Position numbers and translations under genes: made by a program | Origin: Cellulomonas humilata | Lineage (GTDB): Bacteria > Actinomycetota > Actinomycetes > Actinomycetales > Cellulomonadaceae | DNA: 64,000 nucleotides | NCBI RefSeq assembly: GCF_030814415.1 | Contig: NZ_JAUSVB010000003.1 | Span: 310,001-374,000, forward strand | Reading direction: 5' to 3' | The notes under the pieces: generated by a model | Told to the model about the DNA's origin: nothing | The model's input: the letters and a program-made list of their open reading frames with translations, nothing else | Database searches by the model: none | In this document: one piece after another, positions 27,042-34,114 of the stretch | How positions within the stretch are numbered: position 1 is the first letter of the stretch | Layout: each line of letters opens with the position of its first letter

Positions 27042-28019
27042 TCAGGAGACCCGCACGCGCGGGTCGAGGCGGACGTAGACGACGTCGACGAGGAAGTTCG
27101 CGGCCAGGACGGCGGCGGTGATGGTCAGGAAGATGCCCTGCATCAGCGGGTAGTCCAGGGCGGAGACGGCCGCGAGGAGCTGGTATCCCAGGCCGGGGTA
27201 GGCGAAGACGACCTCGGTGAGCAGGGCGCCGCCGACGACGAACCCGATGGCCATGCCGAACGAGGTGGTGGCCGGCAGGGTCGCGTTGCGGGCGCCGTAC
27301 CGGAGCATGACGCGCGACGGTCGCAACCCCTTGGCCTCCGCCATGACGATGTAGTCCTCGGAGTTGGTGGCGATCATGGTGTTCCGCATGCCGAGCATCC
27401 AGCCGCCGATGGACACCAGCACGATCGTCGTGACGGGCAGGACGAGGTGTGCAGCGACGTCGGCGATGAACTCCGGCGACCAGGACGGGGTCATCCCCGC
27501 GCTGTAGGCGTGCCGGAGGGGGAACCAGCCGAGCGTGACCCCGAACAGGTACAGCGCACCCATGGCGAGCCAGAAGTAGGGGAAGGACCCGATGAAGACC
27601 AGGACCGGCGGCAGGATCGAGTCCAGCACGCCGCCCCGCCGCCAGGCGGCGAGGATCCCCAGGGAGTTCCCGACCACCACGGCGATGATCAGCGCGGTGC
27701 CGCCGAGCAGCAGCGTCCAACCGATCTGGCTGGCGATGACCTCGGTCACCGGGGTGGGGAACCGGGAGATGGAGACCCCCATGTCGCCCGTGAAGATGCT
27801 CTGCCAGTAGCTGAGGTACTGCTGCCAGATCGGGCGCTCGTCCAGCCCGAACAGGACGCGCATCTGGTCCACCTGCTCCGGGGTCATCCGTCCCTGGGAC
27901 TGGCTGAGCATCCGGGAGACCGGGTCTCCGGGCATGAAGCGGGGGAGCAGGAAGTTGAGGGTGACCGAGACCCAGAAGGCGACCAGGTAGAAGCCCAGGC
28001 GGCTGACGACGAATCGCAT
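27042..28019 (-). CDS. ABC transporter permease (DppB/OppB-like)
   Basis: 325 residues with an N-terminal transmembrane helix (FYLVAFWVSVTLNFLLPRFM) and the DppB hallmark RFMPGDPV just after it, then five further helices and the conserved loop with EAKGLRPSRVMLRYGARNA. The ATG at 28019 is chosen over the in-frame GTG at 28028 because GGAG lies 8 bases upstream of the ATG and would overlap the GTG. It follows the binding-protein gene across a 100-bp spacer that holds a strong stem-loop. Confidence 0.93.
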   Translation of the reverse strand: MRFVVSRLGFYLVAFWVSVTLNFLLPRFMPGDPVSRMLSQSQGRMTPEQVDQMRVLFGLDERPIWQQYLSYWQSIFTGDMGVSISRFPTPVTEVIASQIGWTLLLGGTALIIAVVVGNSLGILAAWRRGGVLDSILPPVLVFIGSFPYFWLAMGALYLFGVTLGWFPLRHAYSAGMTPSWSPEFIADVAAHLVLPVTTIVLVSIGGWMLGMRNTMIATNSEDYIVMAEAKGLRPSRVMLRYGARNATLPATTSFGMAIGFVVGGALLTEVVFAYPGLGYQLLAAVSALDYPLMQGIFLTITAAVLAANFLVDVVYVRLDPRVRVS

Positions 28020-28047
28020 GGCATTCACTCCGTTGTGTTGTGCTGCG

Positions 28048-28091
28048 CACCCGACGGCGCCTGCGCGGGACAGCGCGTGCGCCGTCGGGTG
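28048..28091 (-). terminator. Intercistronic stem-loop between binding protein and permease genes
   Basis: Perfect 13-bp arms CACCCGACGGCGC and GCGCCGTCGGGTG around an 18-base loop that can itself pair (GCGC...GCGC). It lies in the 100-bp gap downstream of the SBP gene. As in the other transporter operon of this window, it probably protects or partly terminates the SBP message so that binding protein exceeds permease. Confidence 0.65.
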
Positions 28092-28119
28092 TGCAGCTGC
28101 GGGAGAAGGCGGGCGAGGG

Positions 28120-29790
28120 TTACTCGGAGACGACCGGCTCGAGCGTGGTCAGCACCAGGACCGTGGTGGGGCCGCGGGTCGACAGGGTCGCGTACGGGTC
28201 GTCCTCGGTCGGGAAGCCTGTGAAGCGCGTCGTGTTGAACGCACCCCACCGCGGACCGGGGAACAGCGGGACGACCGGCGCGAGCTCGTCGAAGAGCACC
28301 TGCAGCTCGTCGATCGCCTGCTGCTGGCTCGCTTCGTCGGTGGACCCCGCGAACTGCGCCAGGAGCGCGTCCGCCTCGGGCACCCCGAACCGGTGGTAGT
28401 TCTGCGTCGCCTGCTCACCGACGGGCTTGACCGTCTCGGTGGACATCACGCCGCGGAAGAACTGGTACGGCGTCGCCTCCATGTTGCTCCACACGATGCC
28501 CGTGTCGAAGCTGCCGTCCTCGTAACCGGCGACCACTGCGGACCAGTCCGGCGCGTCCACCGTCGCGTCGATGCCGACGTCGTCGAGGTTCTGGTCGATG
28601 ATGTTCGCCGCCGACAGCCAGTCGGACGACGTCGCGCCGACGGAGATGTCGAACGCCAACGGCGAGCCGTCGGGCATCGTCCGGGTCCCGTCGGCTCCGC
28701 GGGTGTACCCGGCCTCGTCGAGGATCGCGTTGGCACCGTCGACGTCACGGTCGGTCCAGTCGCAGCCTCCCGCCACGGCCTCGTTGCGCCAGGCGTCGTA
28801 CCCGTCGGACAACCCTGTGCAGTCGGCCGGGTGGGTGTAGCCCTGCATCGCGACCTCGGTGATGGACTCACGGTCGATCGCCATGCTCAGCGCCTTGCGG
28901 ACCTGCACGTCGTCGAAGGGCGGCTTGGTCGTGTTCAGCTGCCAGTTGATCACGCCGTCGGTCGCCGGGAACCAGAAGTGCCGGTGGTCCGGGTCGTCGG
29001 CGACGAACGCGTTCTCGATGTCGGGGATGAACTGGTCGGCCCAGTCCGTCTCCCCGTTGGTGGTCGCCAGGTTCGCGGGGTCGTTGCCGGCGAAGGCCAG
29101 CATCTGGATGCCCTCGATCTTCTGCTTGTCGGGCTGCCAGTAGCTCGGGTTCTTCCCGAGGCTGAAGGCCTGGCTCTCGAAGCTGACGATCTCCGTGTAC
29201 GGGCCGGTGCCGACCGGCGTCTCGTTCGTCTCGAGAGCCGCATCGTCGATGCTCTCCCAGATGTGCTTCGGCACGATCACCTGCCGGCCGAGCTCGTACA
29301 GCGCCGGGGCGAAGGGGGTGGTGAAGGTGAAGGTCACCGTGTCGTCGTCCTCGGCCGTGACCGTCTCGAGGTACTCGTAGCCGCCGGCGACCTCCTTCTG
29401 CAGCTCGAACGTGAAGGCCACGTCCGCAGCCGTGAACGGCTCCCCGTCCGACCACTGGACGCCCTCGCGCAGGGTGAACGTGAGCCCCGTCCCGTCGGGT
29501 GCGGGAGTCCACTCGGTCGCGAGCCACGGCGTCGTCGTGCCGTCGTTGGGGTTGAAGACCAGCAGGGACTCGTAGATCGCCTGCTGCGTCATCGGTGCGG
29601 CATTGGGCGAGAACGGGTTGAAGTTGCGGCTGAAGGTCGCCGTGTCCTCCCGGGGGATCTGCAGGAGCTGGGTGCCGTCGAGCGCACCGGACGTACCGCC
29701 TCCGGCGCACCCGGTCAGGGCGAGGGCTCCCGCAAGGGCGATCGCGCCCAGCGCGAGTCCCCGTCGGGACGTTGTCGGTCGTGTCATCAT
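28120..29790 (-). CDS. Lipoprotein solute-binding protein, peptide/oligosaccharide class (SBP_bac_5)
   Basis: 556 residues. Signal sequence with twin Arg near the start (TSRRGLALGAIALAGALALT) and lipobox LTGC; the mature lipoprotein has the class-5 binding-protein fold (LLVFNPNDGTTTPWLATEWT, then VQWSDGEPFTAADVAFTFEL; VRKALSMAIDRESI). Class 5 proteins bind peptides, nickel, or cello-, xylo- and other oligosaccharides. The neighbours argue for fructosides. The start is set at the ATG at 29790 because GGAGAG lies 6 bases upstream. An ATG 12 bp earlier has only a weak site. Three 11-bp tandem repeats lie immediately upstream. Confidence 0.92.
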   Translation of the reverse strand: MMTRPTTSRRGLALGAIALAGALALTGCAGGGTSGALDGTQLLQIPREDTATFSRNFNPFSPNAAPMTQQAIYESLLVFNPNDGTTTPWLATEWTPAPDGTGLTFTLREGVQWSDGEPFTAADVAFTFELQKEVAGGYEYLETVTAEDDDTVTFTFTTPFAPALYELGRQVIVPKHIWESIDDAALETNETPVGTGPYTEIVSFESQAFSLGKNPSYWQPDKQKIEGIQMLAFAGNDPANLATTNGETDWADQFIPDIENAFVADDPDHRHFWFPATDGVINWQLNTTKPPFDDVQVRKALSMAIDRESITEVAMQGYTHPADCTGLSDGYDAWRNEAVAGGCDWTDRDVDGANAILDEAGYTRGADGTRTMPDGSPLAFDISVGATSSDWLSAANIIDQNLDDVGIDATVDAPDWSAVVAGYEDGSFDTGIVWSNMEATPYQFFRGVMSTETVKPVGEQATQNYHRFGVPEADALLAQFAGSTDEASQQQAIDELQVLFDELAPVVPLFPGPRWGAFNTTRFTGFPTEDDPYATLSTRGPTTVLVLTTLEPVVSE

Positions 29791-29802
29791 GTTGCTCTCC
29801 AT

Positions 29803-29835
29803 TTCTCTGCTGCTTCTCTGCTGCTTCTCGGCTGC
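29803..29835 (-). repeat. Three 11-bp tandem repeats in the SBP leader
   Basis: TTCTCTGCTGC twice exactly and once with one change (TTCTCGGCTGC), head to tail. On the coding strand each unit reads GCAGCAGAGAA or GCAGCCGAGAA. The array ends directly at the alternative ATG at 29802, in the 74-bp gap between lacI and the binding-protein gene. Repeats of 11 bp here could vary by slippage and change translation or spacing. Effect unknown. Confidence 0.75.
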
Positions 29836-29876
29836 GAGCGAAGGTGTGGGAATGGGCTCGATCGGCTGACTGGACC

Positions 29877-30899
29877 TCAGACCGACGAGCGTTCGACCAG
29901 CGGGCAGCCGACCGTCACCTGTTCGGGTGCGATCGGCTGCCCGGCTGCCAGAGCGGCGCCGAGCATCTCGACACCGCGTGTGCCCATCTCGTGGAAGGGC
30001 AGCGCGACCGTGGTGAGCTTCGGCCGCAGGTACGCGGCGATCAGCTCCTGGTTGTCGAACCCGACGACGGCGACGTCGGACGGGATGGACAACCCGTGCT
30101 CCTTGATGGCGTCGTACGCGCCCATCGCGATGCGGTCGGTGCCGCAGAAGATCGCGGTGGGACGGTCGGCGAGGTTCAACAGGGCGCTCGCGGCCGTGTG
30201 GCCGCCATCGGCGGACGAGTCGTCCGACGACATCACGAGGTCGTCCACGGGCTCGATACCCGCTTCGGCCAGGGCCCGGCGGTAGCCGGCGAGCCGGCCG
30301 CGCGCTGCCGTCGTGTCGGGCTGGAGGTTGATGAATCCGATGCGTCGGTGACCAGCCTCGATCAGGTGACGCGTCGCGCTGTGTCCTCCACCCTCCTCGT
30401 CGGGCACGATCGACGGCAGGCGACCGTCTGCGTCGAAGCAGTGGACAAGGACCGTCGGCACGTCGAAGGCGATCGACGGCAGCGTGACCTCGCGATGGAA
30501 GCCTGAGGCGTAGATCAGCCCCTCGACACGCTGCTCCAGCAGCTTCTCGATGGCCGCGCGCTCGAGTCCGGGATTGCCGTCGGTCGCCGCGATGAGAAGG
30601 AACTTCCCTTCCTGCCACGACCGGTCCTGTGCTCCCTTCACCGTCTCCATCCCGAACGGACTGGTCACGATCTCCGTCACCAGTCCCAGCAGGCCGGACC
30701 GCTGAGCGGCCAGCGCCCGGGCGGCGGCGTGCGGCCGATACCCGAGCTCCTCGGCGGCCCGCAGGATCCGCTCTCGGGTCGCGGGCGAGACGCTGCCGTC
30801 GTCGCGGTTGTTCAGGACGAACGACACCGCTGTCCTGGACACCCCGACCCGCTGGGCGATGTCCCCCATACGGACTGCCTTTGATCCATCGCCGGCCAC
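29877..30899 (-). CDS. LacI-family regulator of the fructoside island
   Basis: 340 residues with an N-terminal LacI HTH (MGDIAQRVGVSRTAVSFVLN) and a sugar-binding effector domain ending VTVGCPLVERSSV. It is the first gene of the operon and thus likely autoregulated by way of the paired CTAACGCGCGTTAG sites at 30965 and 30999. The start is uncertain. GTG at 30899 gives 10 residues before the HTH; the ATG at 30869, with AAAGG 8 bases upstream, would begin right at the HTH. It probably derepresses on fructose or a fructoside (inference). Confidence 0.9.
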   Translation of the reverse strand: MAGDGSKAVRMGDIAQRVGVSRTAVSFVLNNRDDGSVSPATRERILRAAEELGYRPHAAARALAAQRSGLLGLVTEIVTSPFGMETVKGAQDRSWQEGKFLLIAATDGNPGLERAAIEKLLEQRVEGLIYASGFHREVTLPSIAFDVPTVLVHCFDADGRLPSIVPDEEGGGHSATRHLIEAGHRRIGFINLQPDTTAARGRLAGYRRALAEAGIEPVDDLVMSSDDSSADGGHTAASALLNLADRPTAIFCGTDRIAMGAYDAIKEHGLSIPSDVAVVGFDNQELIAAYLRPKLTTVALPFHEMGTRGVEMLGAALAAGQPIAPEQVTVGCPLVERSSV

Positions 30900-30964
30900 G
30901 GCACACCATCCTGTCGACGTTGACTCTTGGTCAGCGGCATCCGTGGGGCGCAGTCAGTCGAGAA

Positions 30965-30978
30965 CTAACGCGCGTTAG
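30965..30978. promoter_or_regulatory. LacI operator 1 of the fructoside operon
   Basis: CTAACGCGCGTTAG, a perfect 14-bp palindrome with a central CG, 65 bp upstream of the regulator start. With its 3-base flanks (GAA/GAC) it matches, in inverted orientation, the second site 34 bp away. Confidence 0.75.
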
Positions 30979-30998
30979 GACGATCGCTTGGCGGGGAC

Positions 30999-31012
30999 CT
31001 TACGCGCGTTAG
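30999..31012. promoter_or_regulatory. LacI operator 2 of the fructoside operon
   Basis: CTTACGCGCGTTAG, one mismatch from a perfect palindrome and from operator 1. Centre-to-centre distance is 34 bp, about three helical turns, so two dimers would sit on the same DNA face. The remaining 277 bp up to the tRNA-Gly hold no gene and no further motif that could be identified. Confidence 0.72.
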
Positions 31013-31289
31013 TTCCGGAATGTCAACGGCCAAGATCCCCAGCAGTACTGGTCCTCGCCGAGAGCCGTCACACGACGCCGATCTCCCCGCCGGTCACGGC
31101 TCACCCGATCCACGCGTCGTGGATGCCGCCGACCGCGACTGTCCCGGGCGAGCGGGGCAGGAAGGGAACGGACGATGACTCGTTTCGGCAACAAGCGGGT
31201 CCGGGGGCGGTGATCGCCGGTGCGTGATCGGCTCTCGTAGTGGGGACCAGGCAGCAGTACGAACGGCCGTTGGCCCGGCAAGACCTCGG

Positions 31290-31360
31290 AGCGGACGACG
31301 GGAATCGAACCCGCGTAGCCAGTTTGGAAGACTGGGGCTCTACCATTGAGCTACGTCCGC
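31290..31360 (-). tRNA. tRNA-Gly(TCC)
   Basis: A 71-nt cloverleaf on the minus strand: acceptor GCGGACG paired with CGTCCGC, D arm with AGCTCAATGGTAGAGC, anticodon stem CCAGT/ACTGG with loop CTTCCAA (anticodon TCC), and T arm GCGGGTTCGATTCCCGT. The discriminator is T, as usual for bacterial tRNA-Gly. No CCA is encoded. Its 3' 27 bp are duplicated at 21236, marking it as the integration target of the neighbouring island. Confidence 0.96.
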
Positions 31361-31466
31361 ACAGGTCCGGCTGCTGCATGCTCAGCCTGGACCGCGGCAC
31401 CCAGGGTACCGGGTGCGTGAGGGCGCAACGTGCACCGCCCTCGGCCCAAGGGCCTGGTGGGTGCGC

Positions 31467-31540
31467 CGGGATGTGGCGCAGGTTGGTAGCGCGTCCGCTT
31501 TGGGAGCGGAAGGTCGTGGGTTCGAATCCCGCCATCCCGA
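31467..31540 (+). tRNA. tRNA-Pro(TGG)
   Basis: 74 nt: acceptor CGGGATG paired with CATCCCG, D arm GGCGCAGGTTGGTAGCGC, anticodon stem TCCGC/GCGGA with loop TTTGGGA (anticodon TGG), T arm GTGGGTTCGAATCCCGC, and discriminator A. The first base C1 pairs with G72, a tRNA-Pro identity feature. No CCA is encoded. It is divergent from tRNA-Gly, 106 bp apart. Confidence 0.96.
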
Positions 31541-31603
31541 CAGAGTTCGACGACGGCGGAGCGGCTCCCACCGTCGCCCGCCTGACGGCGACACACTGAC
31601 CCC

Positions 31604-32566
31604 GTGCTGCACCTGCGGATCTCGGTCCCGGCGGACCTCACGAGCGGCGTCGTCGACGTGCTCGAGCGCGCGCCCGCGGTGAGCAGCCTGGCGGTCTTCG
31701 ACGGTGCGTCGCGGCGGCCCGTGGGCGACGTCGTGCTGGCCGACATCGCGAGGGAGGCCGCCAACGGAGTCCTCGACGAGCTGCTGGAGCTCGGCGTGCA
31801 GCGCGAGGGCACGCTGAAGATCGAGCCGGTGGACACGTGGGTGTCGCGGCCGGGGTTCGACGCCGAGCAGCTCGCGCCGGGCAGCAGCGCGGACGCCGTC
31901 GTCTGGATCGACGTCACGAGACGTGCGTACGCCGAGTCGGAGCTGAACTGGACCTACCTGAGCTTCATGTGCTTCGCGACGCTCATCGCCGGGATCGCCA
32001 TCGTGCTCGACTCGCAGATCCTCATCATCGGCGCGATGGTGCTCGGGCCGGAGTTCGTCCCCATCGCCGCCCTCGGCATCGCGCTGGTCCGCCGCCGGTT
32101 CCACCTGCTCCGGATGGCGCTCTGGACGATCGTGGTCGGGTTCCTCATCGCCATCCTCGTCACGTGCGTCGCGGCACTGGTGGCCAAGCAGCTCGGCTGG
32201 GTGACGCTCGAGCAGGTCACGGCCCCGCGTCCGGACACGGCGTTCATCTACTCGCCCGACAAGTGGTCGTTCATCGTCGCGGTCATCGCAGGAGCTGCCG
32301 GGGTGCTGTCGTTGACGTCGGCGCGCGTCGGTGGGCTGGCCGGTGCGTTCATCTCGGTGACCACCGTGCCCGCCGCGGGCAACATCGCGCTCGGTCTGGC
32401 GTTCGGGCAGCTGACCGAGGTCCGCGGAAGCGCGCTGCAGCTGGGCGTCAACATCGTGGGCATGGCCATCGCGGGCTGGCTCACGCTGGTGTTCCAGAAG
32501 ACGGTGTGGAACCGGTTCGCGGAACGGCGCGAGCGTCTGCGGGAGAAGATCCTGCGCAGGAGCTGA
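31604..32566 (+). CDS. DUF389 family membrane protein
   Basis: 320 residues: a soluble N-terminal domain of about 110 residues, then a DUF389 membrane region of about six helices ([20 protein letters not shown], then [49 protein letters not shown] segment), ending in a basic tail. DUF389 proteins (TIGR00341-like) are widespread but without an agreed biochemical role. The GTG start at 31604 has no strong ribosome-binding site, so a leaderless start is possible. There is no obvious functional link to the neighbours. Confidence 0.87.
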   Translation: MLHLRISVPADLTSGVVDVLERAPAVSSLAVFDGASRRPVGDVVLADIAREAANGVLDELLELGVQREGTLKIEPVDTWVSRPGFDAEQLAPGSSADAVVWIDVTRRAYAESELNWTYLSFMCFATLIAGIAIVLDSQILIIGAMVLGPEFVPIAALGIALVRRRFHLLRMALWTIVVGFLIAILVTCVAALVAKQLGWVTLEQVTAPRPDTAFIYSPDKWSFIVAVIAGAAGVLSLTSARVGGLAGAFISVTTVPAAGNIALGLAFGQLTEVRGSALQLGVNIVGMAIAGWLTLVFQKTVWNRFAERRERLREKILRRS

Positions 32567-32641
32567 CGCGGGGGGATGTATCAGGGCGAATCGCCCAGGG
32601 TCTTCGTCGGGGAATGCCCCCGTCACCTCTCGGAGAACCCC

Positions 32642-33934
32642 ATGAGCAGGATCCTGTTCGCCCTCACGCCCGTCACCGGCCACGTGCGACCCGCCCTCCC
32701 GCTGGCCCGCGCCCTCGTCGAGGAGGGCCACGACGTCGTCGTCTACACGGGCCGCAAGTTCGCGCAGGCCATCACCGCGACCGGCGCCAAGCACGCGCCG
32801 ATCGTGCAGGGCCGCGACCTCGACGACGCCGACTTCGACGCCTGGTCGCTGGCGCACGGTGCGCCGGCACCGGGTATCAAGCGGCTGCAGTGGGACGTGC
32901 TCCACCACTTCGTCGCCACGGTGCCCGGGTTCCTGTCCGACATCGACAGCCTCGTCGCCGCCGAGCGTCCCGACGTGATCGTCATGGACAACGGGTTCAT
33001 GGCCGGGGCGATCGCCGCACGCCGGCACGACCTGCCGTCGGTGCTGTTCTCGGTCTCTCCGCTGGCCATCTCGAGCAAGGACACCGCGCCGTTCGGCATG
33101 GGCCTCCAGCCGCCGCGGACCGGCCTCGACGGCCTGCGGTATTCCCTCCTCGACTGGTTCACGCGCAAGGTCGTGTTCCGGGACGTGCAGAAGGCGGCCG
33201 AGCGGATCGTCGCGGATGCCGGCCAGCCGGTGCCGGACGGCTTCTTCCTCGACTGGGCCCAGACCGACGTCACCCGGGTGCTGCACCCGTCGGTCCCGTC
33301 GTTCGAGTACCCGCGCAGCGACCTGCCGGAGCACGTCGAGCTCGTCGGCCCCTACCTGCCGGCCGGCATCGACCGGTTCGACGCGCCCGCCTGGTGGGAC
33401 GACGTGCTGGAGGCGCGCGCGACGGGTGTGCCCGTCGTGCTGGTCACGCAGGGCACGGTCGCGACCGACCCCGAGCGGCTCCTCTGGCCGACGATCGACG
33501 GCCTCGCCGACGAGGACGTCCTCGTCGTGGCGACCACCGAGCCGCTCGACGCGTTCCCGCCGAACGTGCGCGCCGCGTCGTTCGTGCCGTTCGACCGGCT
33601 CCTTCCGCTCGTCGACGTCCTGGTCACCAACGGCGGCTTCGGCGGGGTCCAGCAGGCGCTCGCCGCGGGGGTGCCCGTCGTCGTCGCCGGTCGGTCCGAG
33701 GACAAGGCGGAGGTCGGTGCGCGGGTGGTCTGGTCCGGCGTCGGTCTGGCGCTGCCCACCGACAAGGTCACGGACGGCACGACGTCGCAGGCCGTCCGCG
33801 ACGGGGTGAGCCGGGTGCTGGACAACCCGTCGTTCGCCCGCCGGGCCGCGGAGCTGGCCCAGGAGTACGCGGAGTACGACGGAATCGCGCGGACCGTCTC
33901 GGTCGTCACGGAGGTCGCGGGCGCCGGTCGGTGA
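32642..33934 (+). CDS. UGT/MGT-like glycosyltransferase (GT1)
   Basis: 430 residues, GT-B fold. The N-terminal acceptor half starts MSRILFALTPVTGHVRPALP; the C-terminal donor half has the GT1 sugar-nucleotide signature region (VDVLVTNGGFGGVQQALAAG, then VPVVVAG). Homologues glycosylate macrolides, carotenoids, flavonoids or lipids in the cytoplasm. GGAG lies 8 bases before the ATG. It is isolated between DUF389 and the surface-glycan locus and is not part of the overlapping gene chain that follows, so a separate role (small-molecule glycosylation) is preferred. Confidence 0.9.
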   Translation: MSRILFALTPVTGHVRPALPLARALVEEGHDVVVYTGRKFAQAITATGAKHAPIVQGRDLDDADFDAWSLAHGAPAPGIKRLQWDVLHHFVATVPGFLSDIDSLVAAERPDVIVMDNGFMAGAIAARRHDLPSVLFSVSPLAISSKDTAPFGMGLQPPRTGLDGLRYSLLDWFTRKVVFRDVQKAAERIVADAGQPVPDGFFLDWAQTDVTRVLHPSVPSFEYPRSDLPEHVELVGPYLPAGIDRFDAPAWWDDVLEARATGVPVVLVTQGTVATDPERLLWPTIDGLADEDVLVVATTEPLDAFPPNVRAASFVPFDRLLPLVDVLVTNGGFGGVQQALAAGVPVVVAGRSEDKAEVGARVVWSGVGLALPTDKVTDGTTSQAVRDGVSRVLDNPSFARRAAELAQEYAEYDGIARTVSVVTEVAGAGR

Positions 33935-34114
33935 GTGGATGCGGATTGTCCATTCCTGCGAAGGATGCCGCAAGAGTGATAGCGCCTCGACTTCGGATGA
34001 GTTTGGGCCGATGGGCCTCCGTATGGGAACCTACCCGGGGCGGTAACCACGGGCCGCGACAGACTCGGTCGACGTCCGTGCGTTGCGGGAGCAATTGAGG
34101 AGACTGGAGCCGAC

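Larger units (their letters stand above)
21236..31290. mobile_element. Putative 10-kb fructoside-utilisation island inserted at tRNA-Gly
   Basis: The segment between the remote 27-bp repeat and the intact tRNA-Gly contains exactly one complete eight-gene, single-strand catabolic operon plus its operators. No integrase, transposase, relaxase or phage gene was found inside. The flanking direct repeats and the tRNA 3'-end target are what tyrosine-recombinase elements leave. Without an integrase this is either an immobile remnant or a cassette moved in trans. Inference from structure only. Confidence 0.55.

Noticed and set aside
21236-31290. A prophage or integrative conjugative element.
   Set aside because: No structural, replication, integrase or conjugation genes were found in the segment, only the catabolic operon.
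31382-33973. A very long minus-strand open frame across DUF389 and the GT1 gene (and similar ones at 15757-18090 and 61000-63828).
   Set aside because: Composition is Arg/Gly/Asp/His-rich without domain signatures, and it is fully antisense to strong genes. Long antisense frames are expected at this GC content.
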